Positions 12,087 to 24,826 of a stretch of 64,000 nucleotides of DNA are shown piece by piece. The notes beneath the pieces were generated by a model, which did no database searches, was not told where the DNA came from, and worked only from the letters and a program-made list of their open reading frames with translations. The position numbers were made by a program, and so were the translations under genes. How positions within the stretch are numbered: position 1 is the stretch's first letter; each line of letters opens with the position of its first letter. The DNA comes from Sambucus nigra (lineage: Eukaryota > Streptophyta > Magnoliopsida > Dipsacales > Adoxaceae), in the NCBI GenBank assembly GCA_949130495.1, contig OX422211.1:532428017-532492016 (forward strand), in the 5' to 3' direction.

Positions 12087-13165
12087 TGTAAGGACATTTT
12101 TCTCATGTCCGTTATCTTACAGTTTTGTATGTGGTACGCCGTTACATTTGGCATGTCCCTACATGATCTCATATGACGGCCTCAATCTGAATTTCGGGAA
12201 TCAAACATTTATGATCTCCATCATGTGTCCCTCATCTGCCTCAACGACTTCACGTTCCATGATTTTTGGCTCTTAATACAAGTGGTACGCAAGAGAAGTC
12301 AAAACAGTGCAACAAGGCTTGATAGGGATGTTCAAGGGCTAATTTGTAATTTTACAGCCACCGTCTGGAGCACCGATCAACTGGAAAGTGGAAGAGCTTA
12401 CCGCAGCAAAGATACTGGAAGAAACGGTACCTCAATCCGAGCTACGGTGAACAAGTTATGGCTTGTTTGAAAATGGAGTTATTTCTAAGGAAAACCTTAT
12501 TATTTTTTTTAAGTGCTGCAAGCCCCTTTTACCAGCCATTGTCCCCGACCCCAGCCCGAACGGTTCGGTAGGGTGAATCGGTTCGCAGGGTACCCGAACC
12601 GATTCGGGGTACCTGTACCCTGGATAGAATTTTAGGTTTTAAGAACATGGATCTCTTCATCTGTTTTCCTATATATACCAACTTCGGGGGAGTTGCTCCA
12701 TACATGATTTTCAGAGCAAAAAAAATATAAGTCTTCACCTATTGAGCCCAAGACTCTAGGTTTTTGATTCACACAAATTTCCAAACACTTGTGAATCACT
12801 TTGCAACCCAGGAACGCACTTTTGCTATTCATACCGTTGTGGAGAAGACCGTTCTTCTTCTTCTTCATTGCAGCCCTCTTGGAAAGGGACATTTTCAGCC
12901 GCCGACTACAGAATCCGACACCTGAGGGTAATTCTTAGTCACTTGTATTTTCATTGTAATTCGAAATTGTACAGTTACAATATTATAATGAAAATAAATG
13001 GTTTTGCCTTTTTGGGGGATTTTTCCTCACAAGCATGTGTTTGAATGTTCTTGCTTAGTTCATTATCGTATTCATTCACTTATTGTTGCATGTCTAGGGT
13101 TTGTTTGAGTTAAAAGGTGCTTAATATATAATTGTCCCATTTGAACGCAAGCACATACGTTCTCA
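12087..13165 (+). mobile_element. LTR2 of the tandem array (1079 bp)
   Basis: Runs from TGTAAGGACA to GTTCTCA. The palindrome array is at 12557-12606, one base shorter in its first motif. TATATATA is at 12670-12677. A primer-binding site follows at 13169. A polypurine tract lies on its left side, so it serves as the 3' LTR of unit 1 and the 5' LTR of unit 2. Confidence 0.92.
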
Positions 13166-13276
13166 AATTGGTATCAGAGCAGGTTACGCTAATTTATCGC
13201 GTATTCCTATTTTCCGCAAAATTGTGTGATATTGATTTTTTTTTAAATCAGCTTTGTGAAAAATCGCAATTTTTCA

Positions 13277-14151
13277 ATGGAACGCCCATTTAATGTGGAG
13301 CCTATTTCTGAAAAAGTTCACGACCGTGCTGAAAAATTAAAAAGTTTGAATTTGAAACTTTGCAAAAGAATTAAAGTTTTGGAAAAAGAAAATTCTCTCT
13401 TTAAAAGTAAGATTGAATATTTTCAAGCGTTTCAAACTCAAAGTGATATTTGTCATGAGCACTTTGGTAATTTGTGTACTAATTTTGATTCTTTAAAAAT
13501 TGCCAAAAATAAGAGTGATGAGAGAGTCCTAGTTTTAGAGAAGGAATTAGAGGACTTAAAAAATTCTAGGGTTTCCGTTTGTGCCGTCGAGAATAAAAAA
13601 TTAATCGATAATTTTACGGCACGTGAAAAGACTCTTAGGGATAAGTTTGTTTTAATTGAGGGGGAGCGTGATAAACTGTTAAGTTTAATTGATAATTTGA
13701 AAAATAAATCCCTGTCTTTGGAAGAGTCTAATTCTTTCCTTGAGTAAAAAATTTTGAAGTTAAAAAATGATTTGACAGACTCAAGTAGGTCTGATAGTGA
13801 TGGTAATGGCTCATCTTGTTCTCATGCTTCTAGTGCTAAAGCCAACCATTATTTGTTTTAGAGAGTCAACTAAGTCCAAGGATGTTAGAAAAGATCACAC
13901 TTTAGGTGTCATTACACCCATTTACACATGTTCATATTGTGGTAGGAAAGGTCACCTTAGGCGTTTTTGTTTTGATCTTGGAAAAAGTCCTAGGAAGTTT
14001 ATGTATAGTGTTCCCGTGGTTTCCAAAGCCCCCACACGATGTTTCACATCTATTTGGGGTTAGAAAATCACTTTTAGAGGCACTAGATTTTAGACAAGTT
14101 GATTCGCGGTTGCTTGCACATGATTCTTCACTTGCCATATCATATAGATGA
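13277..14151 (+). pseudogene. Gag-like coiled-coil zinc-knuckle gene, unit 2 (broken)
   Basis: Same gene as in unit 1, start ATG at 13277. The coiled coil covers about residues 20-155; the CCHC knuckle and the WVRK/AHDS tail follow in other frames. It is broken by the same TAA as unit 1 (13745-13747), by a two-base loss at about 13844 shared with unit 3, and by an extra G near 14056 of its own. No function as it stands. Confidence 0.8.
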
Positions 14152-15655
14152 TTGTGTTTGCATGTTTGTCATACGCTAGTTATGCTTTTTGATATATTTT
14201 TTCTAGCGTTGTGACATGTACTTTTTGTATATATTTTTTTGAAAAATTTTGAGAAATCCAAAAAGATTTTTGTATTTTTGCACCTTTTTTATGGATGAAC
14301 ATTTAAGATAGTCAAGTCACAAATTCTTTCCATTTATCCATGTGACTGTTTGATAGAGATTTGAGACGCTACATCATTTCATCCATGTGCTTTGCATTGA
14401 TTGGAGTCCTTGAGATGTTATTAGTGATATTTTCCTACATGTTTGACTCCTATCTCCTTTATTGCACACATGCACGGCTGTATTTGATTATTGCACTTGT
14501 ATATCTCATGTTGGCTTAAGTGTTTCCATCTCAATTATGTCTATACAAATTACAATATGCGATAAAACTTGACAAGATTGGAATGCATGTAAAAACCGTT
14601 TTTGTGAGACTGAGTGTCTGTTTAAGAACGGGGAGGGGCTGCGAAAGATAATTATCACTTCTTTGCACAAAAGCCACCGTTCAAAAGGACCTAAAAAATG
14701 GAGGAATTTTATTATCCAAGGTCCAAAGAGGTTAAAAGAGCCCGCAAAAATTTAAAGGCAATAAAAAGCAATTCATGCCAAATATGGGCCACTTAGGTTT
14801 CACCATCAATTCTCCAAAGTTTGAGAATTTAGAAAGCCTCTATTAAAAAAAAAAACTTGATGGAGTTTGGTTGGAGAATATAAACGGGTTTGCACTTCCT
14901 TGAAAGTCCTGAAAAAGCATGAAATAGTTTTGGACGTTATTGGTGTGGAAATCACTTTGAGCTTTGATTTGTTGATTTGATTGAGTCAATGTCTCATATT
15001 TCCACCTTTTTACACCAAAGTAAGACTTTGAGTTCATTCTTTAGGAGTATCCGATATTCATCGTGCACATATGTCATGTTTGTATGTATTGATTTTCCTA
15101 TCGAATTTGATCACACCACTTCATTTACGCTATCATTGACTTGGTTGTTTTTCTGATCGTTCATGGTGTGTTTCCTTGTATATATTCTTTGTATGAAAAA
15201 TTTTGAAAAAAAATTTCAAAAATAGAAGTTTATTACTTTGTGACATTCTCCATGTACATCTATTTCTACTTCCTATACTTGTCTATTTGGGGACATCATG
15301 AAAAGGGGGAGACAGAATTATCATATTATGGGGGAGTTTTTGGAATTTGAGTTTTTGGAGTTTAATGATCTATGTTAAATTGGTATATATGTTTAGCTCA
15401 TTTCAAACTCGATATGTCACGTGGTATTTGCTAGTTCTCATGGGTGTAGGTACTACATTGATGATCTCTGAATTGCACACCCTGATGAGAAAAGCTTTGA
15501 ATGTATTGAAGATTTGAAGATCAAACGATGAAGACTTATTCATTTTTATCTTTCTAGTTTTGGGTTCATGGAAGGGTAGATTTTTATAGGCAATGTTATT
15601 ATTCGATAATTCGGATTTTTTTATATATGTACCGGCATAGACATAGGGGGAGATT
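14152..15655 (+). other. 3' non-coding region, unit 2, ending in polypurine tract
   Basis: Collinear with 10580-12086. The hairpin corresponds to 14641-14668, with one stem mismatch. A GGGGGAGATT polypurine tract ends at 15655. No coding frame of note. Confidence 0.8.
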
Positions 15656-16742
15656 TGTAAGGACATTTTTCTCATGTCCGTTATCTTACAGTTTTGTATG
15701 TCGTACGCCGTTACATTTGGCATGTCCCTACACGATCTCATATGACGACCTCAATCCGAATTCTGGGAATCAAGCATTTATGATCTCCATCATGTGTCCC
15801 TCATCTACCTCAACGACTTCACGTTCCATGATTTTATGCTCGTAATACAAGTGGTACACAAGAGAAGTCAAAACAGTGCAATAAGGCTTGATAGGGATGT
15901 TCAAGGGCTAATTGGTAATTTTATAGCCACCGTCTGGAGGACCGGTCAACTGGAAAGTTGAAGAGCTTACCGCAACAAAGATATTGGAACAAACGACACC
16001 TCAATCCGAGCTACGGTGAATAAGTTATGGCTCGTTGAAAATGGAGTTATTTCTAAGGAAAACCTTATTATTTTTTTTAAGTGCTGAAAGCCCCTTTTAC
16101 CAGCCATTGTCCCCGAACCCATCCCGAACCGGTTCGGTGGGGTGAACCGGTTTGCAGGGTACCCGAACCGGTTCGGGGTACCTGTACACTGGATAGAATT
16201 TTAGGTTTTAAGAACGTGGATCTCTTCATCTGTTTTCCTATATATACCAACTTCGGGGGAGTTGTTTTGAAAGGCTTCCATACTTGATTTTCAGAGCACA
16301 AAAACTATAAGTGTACACCTATTGAGCCCAAGACTCTAGGTTTTTTATTCACACAAATTTCCAAACACTTGTGAATCACTTTCCAACCCAGGAACGCACT
16401 TTTGCTGTTCATACCATTGTGGAGAAGACCGTTCTTCTTCTTCATTGCAGCCCTCTTGGAAAGGGATATTTCCAGCCGCCGACTACAGAATCCGACACCT
16501 GAGGGTAATTCTTAGTCACTTGTATTTTCATTGTAATCCTAAATTGTACAGTTACAATATTATAATGAAAATAAATGGTTTTGCCTTTTTGGGGGATTTT
16601 TCCTCACAAGCATGTGTTTGAATGTTCTTGCTTAGTTCATTATCTTATTCATTCACATATTGTTGCATGTCTAGGGTTTGTTTGAGTTAAAAGGTGTTTA
16701 ATATATAATTGTCCCATTTGAACGCAAGCACATACGTTCTCA
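15656..16742 (+). mobile_element. LTR3 of the tandem array (1087 bp)
   Basis: Runs from TGTAAGGACA to GTTCTCA. It has the cleanest palindrome array of this family, with motifs at 16125, 16143 and 16164 (steps 18 and 21). TATATATA is at 16239-16246. The primer-binding site follows at 16746-16757. Confidence 0.92.
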
Positions 16743-16852
16743 AATTGGTATCAGAGCAGGTTACGCTAATTTATCGCGTATTCCTATTTTCCGCCAAATT
16801 GTGTGATATTGATTTTTTTTAAATCAGCTTTGTGAAAAATCACAATTTTTCA

Positions 16853-17726
16853 ATGGAACGCCCATTTAACGAGGAGACTATTTCTGAAAAAGTTCACGAC
16901 CGTGCTGAAAAATTAAAAAGTTTGAATTTGAAACTTTGCAAAAGAATTAAAGTTTTGGAAAAAGAAAATTCTCTCTTTAAAAGTAAGATTGAATATTTGC
17001 AAGCGTTTCAAACTCAAAGTGATATTTGTCATGAGCACTTTGGTAATTTGTGTAGTAATTTTGATTCTTTAAAAATTGCCAAAAAGAAGAGTGATGAGAG
17101 AGTCCTAGTTTTAGAGAAGGAATTAGAGGACTTAAAAAATTCTAGGGTTCCCGTTTGTGCCGTCGAGAATAAAAAATTAATCGATAATTTTACGGCACGT
17201 GAAAAGACTCTTAGGGATAAGTTTGTTTTAATTGAGGGGGAGCGTGATAAACTGTTAAGTTTAATTGATAATTTGAAAAATAAATCCCTGTCTTTGGAAG
17301 AGTCTAATTCTTTGCTTGAGTCAAAAATTTTGAAGTTAAAAAATGATTTGACAGACTCAAGTAGGTTTGATAGTGATGGTAATGGCTCATCTTGTTCTCG
17401 TGCTTCTAGTGCTAAAGCCAACCATTATTTGTTTTAGAGAGTCAACTAAGTCCAAGGATGTTAGAAAAGATCACACTTTAGGTGTCATTACACCCATTTA
17501 CACATGTTCATATTGTGGTAGGAAAGGTCACCTTAGGCGTTTTTGTTTTGATCTTGGAAAAAGTCCTAGGAAGTTTATGTCTAGTGTTCCCGTGGTTTCC
17601 AAAGCCCCCACACGATGTTTCACATCTATTTGGGTTAGAAAATCACTTTTAGAGGCACTAGATTTTAGACAAGTTGATTCCCGGTTGCTTGCACATGATT
17701 CTTCACTTGCCATATCATATAGATGA
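16853..17726 (+). pseudogene. Gag-like coiled-coil zinc-knuckle gene, unit 3 (least damaged)
   Basis: Start ATG at 16853. The frame is open for 194 codons to 17437, without the TAA of units 1 and 2. A two-base loss at 17417-17423 shifts it; the remainder reads on in the other frame to TGA at 17724-17726. Domains in order: charged N-terminus, coiled coil (about residues 20-180), CCHC knuckle CSYCGRKGHLRRFC (17505-17546), then the tail WVRKSLLEALDFRQVDS and LAHDSSLAISYR. The same tail pattern recurs in the diverged copy at 52233-53060. It resembles only the C-terminal part of SIRE-type gag. Confidence 0.82.
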
Positions 17727-19231
17727 TTGTGTTTGCATGTTTTTCATACGCTAGTTATGCTTTTTGATATATTTTTTCTAGCGTTGTGACATGTACTTTT
17801 TGTATATATTTTTTTGAAAAATTTTGAAAAATCCAAAAAGATTTTTGTATTTTTGCACCTTTTTTATGGACGAACATTTAAGATAGCCAAGTCACAAATT
17901 CTTTCCATTTATCCATGTGACTGTTTGATAGAGATTTGAGACGCTACATCATTTCATCCATGTGCTTTGCATTGATTGAAGTCCTTGAGATGTAATTAGT
18001 GATATTTTCCTACATGTTTGAGTCCTATATCCTTTATTGCACACATGCACGACTGTATTTGATTATTGCACTTGTCTATCACATGTTGGCTTGAGTGTTT
18101 CCATCTCAATTATGTCTATTACAAATTACAATATGCGATAAAACTTGACAAGATTGGAATGCATGTAAAAACCATTTTTGTGAGACTGAGTGTTTGTTTA
18201 AGAACGGGGAGGGGCTGCGAAAGATAATTATCACTTCTTTGCGCAAAAGCCACCGTTCAAAAGGACCTAAAAAATGGAGGAATTTTATTATCCGGGGTCC
18301 ACAGAGGTTAAAAGAGCCCGCAAAAATTTAAAGGCAATAAAAAGCAATTCATGCCAAATATGGGCCACTTAGGTTTCACCATCAATTCTCCAAAATTTGA
18401 GAATTTAGCAAGCCTCTATTAAAAAATAAAAATATGAGGGAGTTTGGTTAGAGAATATAAACGGGTTTGCACTTCCTTGAAAGTCCTGAAAAAGCATGAA
18501 ATAGTTTTGGACGTTATTGGTGTGAAAATCACTTTGAGCTTTGATTTGTTGATTTGATTGAGTCAATGTCTCATATTTCCACCTTTTTACACCAAAGGAA
18601 GACTTTGAGTTCATTCGTTAGGAGTATCCGATATTCATCGTGCACATATTTAATGTTTGTATGCATTGATTTTCCTATCGAATTCGATCACACCACTTTA
18701 TTTACGCTATCATTGACTTGGTTGTTTTTGTGATCGTTCATGGTGTGTTTCCTTGTATATATTCTTTGTATGAAAAATTTTGAAAAAAAAATTCAAAAAT
18801 AGCAGTTTATTACCTTGTGACATTCTCCATGTACATCTATTTCTGCTTCCTATACCTGTCTATTTGGGGACATCATGAAAAGGGGGAGAAAGAATTATCA
18901 TATTATAGGGGAATTTTTGGAATTTGAGTTTTTGGAGTTTAATGATCTATGTTAAATTGGTATATATGTTTAGCTCATTTCAAACTCGATATGTCACGTG
19001 GTATTTGCTAGTTTTCATGTGTGTAGGTACTACATTGATGATCTCTGAATTGCACACCCTGATGAGAAAAGCTTTGAATGTATTGAAGATTTGAAGATCA
19101 AACGATGAAGACTTATTCATTTTTATCTTTCCAGTTTTGGGTTCATGGAAGGGTAGATTTGTATAGGAAATGTTATTATTCGATAATTTGGATTTTTTAT
19201 GTAGGTACCGGCATAGACATAGGGGGAGATT
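17727..19231 (+). other. 3' non-coding region, unit 3, ending in polypurine tract
   Basis: Collinear with the other units. The hairpin is formed by 18217-18223 and 18237-18244 (GCGAAAG with CTTT-G-CGC). The polypurine tract AGGGGGAGATT ends at 19231, directly before LTR4. Confidence 0.8.
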
Positions 19232-20139
19232 TGTAAGGACATTTTTTTCATGTCCGTTATCTTACAGTTTTGTATGTTGTACGCCGTTACATTTGGCATG
19301 TACCTACACGATCTCATATGACGGCCTCAATCCGAATTCCAGGAATCAAGCATTTATGATCTCCATCATGTGTCCCTCATCTGCCTCAATGACTTCACGT
19401 TCCATGATTTTATGCTCGTAATACAAGTGGTACGCAAGAGAAGTCAAAACAGTGCAACAAGGCTTGATAGGGATATTCAAGGGCAAATTTGTAATTTTAC
19501 GGCCACCGTCTGGAGGACCGGTCAACTAGAAAGTTGAAGAGCTTGCCGTAACAAAGATACTGGAAGAAACGACACCTCAATCCGAGCTACGGTGAACAAG
19601 TTATGGGTCGTTGAAAATGGAGTTATTTCCAAGGAAAACCTTGGAATTTTTTTTTAAAGTGCTGAAAGCCCCTTTTACCAGCCATTGTCCCCGAACCCAG
19701 CCCGAACCGGTTGGGTAGGGGCGAACTGGTTCGCAGGGTACCCGAACCGGTTCGGGGTACCTGTACGCTGGATAGAATTTTAGGTTTTAAGAACGTGGAT
19801 CTCATCATCTATTTTCCTATATATACCAACTTCGGGGGAGTTGTTTTGCAAGACTTCCATACATGATTTTCAGAGCACAAAAACTCTAAGTCTTCACCTA
19901 TTGAGCCCAAGACTCTAGGTTTTTGATGCACACAAATTTCCAAACACTTATTAATCACTCTGCAACCCAGGAACGCACTTTTGTTGTTCATACCATTGTG
20001 GAGAAGACCGTTCTTCTTCTTCATTGCAGCCCTCCTGCAAAGGGACATTTCCATCCGCCGACTACAGAATTCGACACCTGAGAGTAATTCTTAGTCACTT
20101 GTATTTTCATTGTAATCCGAAATTGATACAGTTACAATA
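19232..20139 (+). mobile_element. LTR4 of the tandem array, left part
   Basis: Begins TGTAAGGACA and matches LTR1-3, including the palindrome array (about 19698-19760) and TATATATA (19818-19825). It stops after ...GTTACAATA, where the autonomous element is inserted. The last five bases, CAATA (20135-20139), are the target duplication. The LTR resumes at 28721. Confidence 0.92.
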
Positions 20140-20269
20140 TGTAAGGAAATTTTTTCCAACATAGTTGTATATGTCATTAGCCGTAACACCGTTGAAGAAA
20201 TTCATGTCCATATCGTCATCTATGGAATCCGAGTATCGAATCAAGGAAGGAATCAGAAATCCAGTCAGT

Positions 20270-20500
20270 CGGAACGGTCCGCCTCAATAAAAAAGGAACC
20301 GATCCGCTAACACCCCGGACCGGTCCGCCAATAAATTAAAAGAACCGATCCGCTTCCGGACCGATCCGCCTCCCTGCCGGACCGATCCGTCTTACACTTT
20401 GAAGCCAGTGAGCACCGAACCGAATGCGAACCGAATCAACCTCAAATTAAAAGAACCGGTCTGCCATCGGACCGATCCGCCTAAGGCCCGGACCGGTCCG
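20270..20500. repeat. Palindrome array in the autonomous element's LTR (CGGACCGGTCCG type)
   Basis: Twelve-base motifs of CGGACC(G/A)(G/A)TCCG type start at 20270, 20295, 20316, 20341, 20357 and 20378, then at 20452, 20468 and 20489. Steps are 25, 21, 25, 16, 21, then 16 and 21. CCGAACCGAA-like motifs fill the gap at 20413-20437. A second copy lies in the 3' LTR at about 27917-28147. Confidence 0.88.
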
Positions 20501-20553
20501 CCCTGGATAACCACGAACAGATCGTGTGGAGATTTTTAGGGCAAATGAATTCT

Positions 20554-20561
20554 TATTTATA
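20554..20561 (+). promoter_or_regulatory. TATA-like box in 5' LTR
   Basis: TATTTATA lies 54 bp after the last palindrome of the array. The box at 9091-9098 has the same position relative to its own array. Probable core promoter of the LTR; not proven from sequence. Confidence 0.5.
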
Positions 20562-21071
20562 CCACGATCGGGGAGTTGGTTTTCTTAAGGCTTATACACG
20601 ATTTCCAGAGTAGATAAACTCTAAGGCCTTCATGGTATTTGAGTCCATTGATTCATACCCTTTATTCACATAAATTCCATACATTTGTGAGTCACTTTTG
20701 GTAACCTAAGAACACCATTGATGCTGTTCAACCCATGTGAAGTGGACCACTTCTTCCTCTTCATTGCAACCCTACTAGAAAGGGATATTCCAGCCGCGAC
20801 TACAGAATCCGATACCCGAGGGTAATTCTTAGTCAAAAACTTGTATTTCAGTGTAATCCGATTGTAAGCCATTTCTGTTACAAATTATAGTGATATACAA
20901 ATGGTTTTGCCCCCGTGGGGGATTTTTCCTTAAACTCTATGTGTTGAATATCTTGTGCATGATTTCATATTGTTTCAATCACATCTAGTTGCATGAGTAG
21001 GGTTAATTTGGGTTAAAAAGGTGTTTAATATATTATTTCTTAATTGAACGCAAGCGTCAACTCTTTCAAAT

Positions 21072-21083
21072 TGGTATCAGAGC
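21072..21083 (+). other. Primer-binding site of the autonomous Copia element
   Basis: TGGTATCAGAGC, three bases after the 5' LTR. The bases that follow (AGGTTACGCTA) are shared with the non-autonomous units, so both groups used the same primer context. Confidence 0.93.
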
Positions 21084-21182
21084 AGGTTACGCTATCTTGT
21101 TGCGTATTCCTAACTTCCGCAAAAATCTTTCTAAGATATCAATTGTCTAAAAAAATTGATTTTTGAAAAAGTGCGTGTTCAA

Positions 21183-23123
21183 ATGGAGAAGTCATATTAT
21201 AAAATGCCTATTTTTGACGGGACAAATTATGCTTATTAGAAAGCCCGTATGAGGTCGGCTTTAAAAGCCATTGATGAACGTGTCTGGATTTTAGTTGAAC
21301 GAGGGTGGACTCCTCCCACAGTGACTGTTGATAATGTGACCAACTTGAAACCTGACATTACTTGGTCTGATGAAGAAATTAAATGGTCATCTTTTAATTC
21401 TAAGGGTCTAAGTGCTATTTCTGGGTCTGTCACACCTGATGAGTTCAAACGCATAATGACGTGCACCACGTCAAAAGAGGCATGGGATGTTTTACAACTC
21501 ACCCATGAAGGAACTAATGCTGTGAAAAAGTCTACGTTGCAAAACTTGACAACTCAATTTGAAACAATCACCATGCATGATTCTGAATGCATTGATGAAT
21601 TTTATGCTAGACTTTCTGACATTGTGAATACTAGTTTTAATCTTGGTGAACAAATTCCGAATGCTAGAGTTGTTAAAAAGATTCTTCGTTCTTTGCCTAA
21701 GCGTTTTATCCCTAAAGTCACTGTGCTAAATTCTATGAGTAATTTAAATACGCTAAAATTGGAAGAACTTGTAGGAGATTTGCAAACTTATGAAATTGAT
21801 ATGTTCCCTAAAAATGCTAAATCTAAAGATTAGGGAATTGCTCTTAAGGCCCAAGAGAGAAGGAGTGAGGGGTTTGCTAGAAAGAGGGTAGAGTCATCTA
21901 GAAAGAGAGAAACTGACACGTCAGATTCTGAGTGCGATTTTGACTGAGATGATTTGGCTCTTTTCGCAAAAAATTTCAAGAGGATTCTCAAATTTAAGAA
22001 AAATGGCAATTTTAAAGATAAAAAGAAATTTGAGAAAAATAAGTTTGAAAAGAAAAATGAAAAAGTTTCAAAAAATCCTCCTCTGAAAGAAAGTGAGAGA
22101 TGTTTTGAGTGCGACGGTAAGGGACACAGAGCGTTTGAGTGTGCCACTCGTCTGAATAGGGAAAAGGGTAAAGCTGTCCTAAATTCTACCCTTAGCGACG
22201 ACAGTGAGGTCGAGTCGGTGGACTCGGGAGATGAGTCACCACATGAGCGTAACTTCACCGCGTTCATGGCTAGTCATGTGAGTACTCCTAGTGCATCTCA
22301 CGACGATGAGGATGCTACTTCACAGGGACACCTCGACAGCGAGAGCGAATAGAATGAGGGAGAGGAGGAAGGTAGTGAGGACGAGAGTAACCTTCAACGC
22401 ACCTACGCCGAGTTATATAATGAGTCTTTTAAAACTAAAAAACGTAACAAGGCGTTAGTTCTTAGGATCATCGCGTTAGAAGAAGAGTTAGAAGAGATGA
22501 GAGAGAGAGAGCCCTCCACCTGCACCGCCATGAGAGAGAGAGAGTCTGCCTGGGTTAGTAAAGAGAATTTGCTTAGAGAGAGAGAGAGCAGTTTTGAGAA
22601 AGAGAAAGCGGACTTGACTAAACAAGTGGCTAGTCTTACTAGTGAGCTCCATTCCTCCATGGAGACTAGGAAGAAACTTGAAGCCCTTGTTGCTCAGCTT
22701 ACTCATGACCTTGAGAGAGCTAGGAAAGTCAAGGTACAAATCGAGGACAGATCTGGGAAGATGGGAAAGATGCTCCTCGGTCCCGCTTTAGGTTTTGGTG
22801 ACAGTCAAGGAATAGGTTTTGATGGTGCCTCCACGTCCCAAATTACACCCGAACCAATTCCTGAGTTTACTATGACTCCTTATGGCCGTCATCAAATACC
22901 AAGAAGGAGAGTTCGACCAAGAAAAGCAATCCAAGGTCCTCCTAATACTGTGCCCTTTTGCTCCCATTACAAAAGAAATGGAAACCTTAGGGAGTTTTGC
23001 TATAGATTTGGTCGGACACGACGTACTTTTACTTCTCCACATCATACTGATGAGTTTGCCAGTCTGAGAGAGCGAGTTGAGTTTCTAGCCGCCACATCAC
23101 AGAGTTTGATGGAGGAATTCTGA
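21183..23123 (+). pseudogene. gag: gag of the autonomous SIRE-type element (broken)
   Basis: One frame from ATG 21183 encodes the capsid/nucleocapsid protein. The N-terminal domain starts with MPIFDGTNYAY, typical of Copia gag, and its helical domain runs to about 21833. A basic stretch follows, then an intact CCHC knuckle CFECDGKGHRAFEC (22101-22142), an acidic serine-rich stretch, a coiled coil (about 22390-22760) and a second knuckle near 22960 that has lost one Cys (now Tyr) and its His (now Asn). Stops interrupt the frame: TAG near 21237 (where Trp is usual), TAG 21831, TGA 21945, TAG 22350 and TGA 23121. The coiled coil plus second knuckle is the part echoed by the non-autonomous gag-like genes. 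Confidence 0.9.
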
Positions 23124-23126
23124 CGG

Positions 23127-24826
23127 ATGACCTTACCATCAATGAAGGCGCCCCGCATTCCGGCTAAAACCAACAACAACAAGGGAATACAAAAAGGTAC
23201 CTACTCTTGGGTTCCTAAGAAAGAGAAAAAGGCCCTTGTTGTCCATGTTGCTCTCAAAGCACATAATACCTCTCAGTGGTATTTTGACAGTGGATGCTCC
23301 AGACACATGACAGGTGATGTCTCATATTTTACCCATCTTGAGGATTATAATGATGGGAGAGTCACCTTTGGAGATGGTAGCAAATCTAGCATAGTAGGAT
23401 GAGGTAAGTAGAGTTACCAGGATATCCAAAGCTAGAGAATGTGCTATACGTCAAAGGTTTGAAAGCAAACCTTCTTAGCATCAGCCAGTTGTGCGACGAT
23501 GATTTTGCAGTGAAGTTTGACCGGAAAGCTTGTAAGGTCTATAATCAAGTCGGTAAACTTTTAGTGCAAGGGGTGAGGACAGAGGACAACTGCTATGGGA
23601 CTGAGCCCACATCCTCACTTGTCTGCAACAGCGCCACGATCACTCCTATGGATCTTTGGCACCAACGTCTAGGTCACGTGAATGTTAGAGATCTTAATCG
23701 TTTAGCTAAAAAGGACCTAGTACGTGGCTTACCATCTCTTGGAAAGTCAACTTCGACCGTTTGTGGACCCTGTCAGTTGGGAAAACAAATTCGTAGTCCT
23801 CATAGGAAGTTGCATTCCATTACCACCTCTCGTGTTTTAGAGTTGATTCACATGGATCTTATGGGTCCTACTCGTACTGAGAGTCTAGGTGGTAAGAGGT
23901 ACATCCTCGTGATGGTAGATGATTTCTCCAGGTACTCCATTGTAGGTTTTCTGAGAGAGAAATCCGATGCTGTAGAATTTTTAACGACCAAGTGCCGTGT
24001 CCTACAAAATCAACACGGTGTCACTATTAACAGAATACGTAGTGATAACGGCACTGAATTTAAGGAAGCAAAGGTGGATTTGTACTGTGATAGCCTTGGG
24101 ATCAAACATGAGTTTTCTGCTGTGAGAACTCCTCAGCAAAATGGGATTGTTGAGAGAAAGAATAGAATGATCCAAGAGATGGGTAGATCTATGCTTCTAG
24201 GTCGTAAAGTTTCTAGGAGATTTTGGGCAGAGGCAGTGTCTACTGCATGCCACACGATGAATAGGGTGTATCTGCGTCCACACACACTTCACACTCCTTA
24301 TGAGTTGTGGACTGGCAAGAAGCCCAACCTGGCATATTTCCGTGTTTTTGGGAGTAAATGCTACATCCTACGGGATAGAGAGCAATTAGGAAAGTTCGAC
24401 TCCCGGAGCGACGAGGGAATATTTCTAGGATATTCATCGAATAGTAGAGCGTACCGGGTATTTAACCTGAAGAGCTCTAGGGTTATGGAATCAATAAACG
24501 TTACCGTGCAAGATGACGAACCTTCGACGGTTATTGATCCTAACCTTCTGTGTGAGGATGAGGATTGTTCTGACAGTGATTTACCTGTTCCTCTCTCACA
24601 CTCTGTGGATCCTATTCCTGTGTTAGGGGACACACCCGCTTGGATTTGCAAGAGTCATGATCCTTCAGCCATTGTTGGTGATCCCACTCTAGGGGTCAAG
24701 ACTCGTGCTCAGCTAGAGAATGTTGTTAGCCATCTTTGCTACACATCCAAAGTCGAGCCCAAGAACCATAAAGAAGCACTCAAGGATGAACACTGGATAT
24801 CTGCTATGCAGGATGAGTTGCTTTAG
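23127..24826 (+). pseudogene. pol: Copia pol part 1: protease and integrase (broken)
   Basis: Continues in the gag frame. The aspartic protease active-site region DSGCSRHMTGD is near 23287. A TGA at 23400-23402 and a one-base loss just after (about 23408-23412) shift the frame. From 23441 the frame encodes the gag-pre-integrase zinc motif (WHQRLGH ... CGPC) and the integrase core with its three acidic residues in HMDLMGP, RSDNGTEF and QQNGIVERKN. The C-terminal GKKP motif and a chromatin-binding-like tail follow. A TAG at 24824-24826 ends the frame; Gln is usual there. Integrase would insert element DNA in the nucleus; this copy cannot. Confidence 0.93.

Larger units (their letters stand above)
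20140..21068 (+). mobile_element. 5' LTR of the autonomous Copia element (929 bp)
   Basis: Runs from TGTAAGG to CTCTTTCA and is followed by AAT and the primer-binding site. It has the same length as the 3' LTR, with visible scattered differences that are denser in the first 300 bp. Its ends and T-rich tail resemble those of the non-autonomous LTRs, but the middle differs. Confidence 0.95.

Noticed and set aside
17029..17421. Minus-strand 130-codon frame
   Set aside because: Antisense shadow of the coiled-coil gene, caused by its codon bias.
6729..21083. tRNA gene fragments at the TGGTATCAGAGC sites
   Set aside because: Each lies two or three bases after an LTR end and matches only the primer-binding part, not a tRNA gene.
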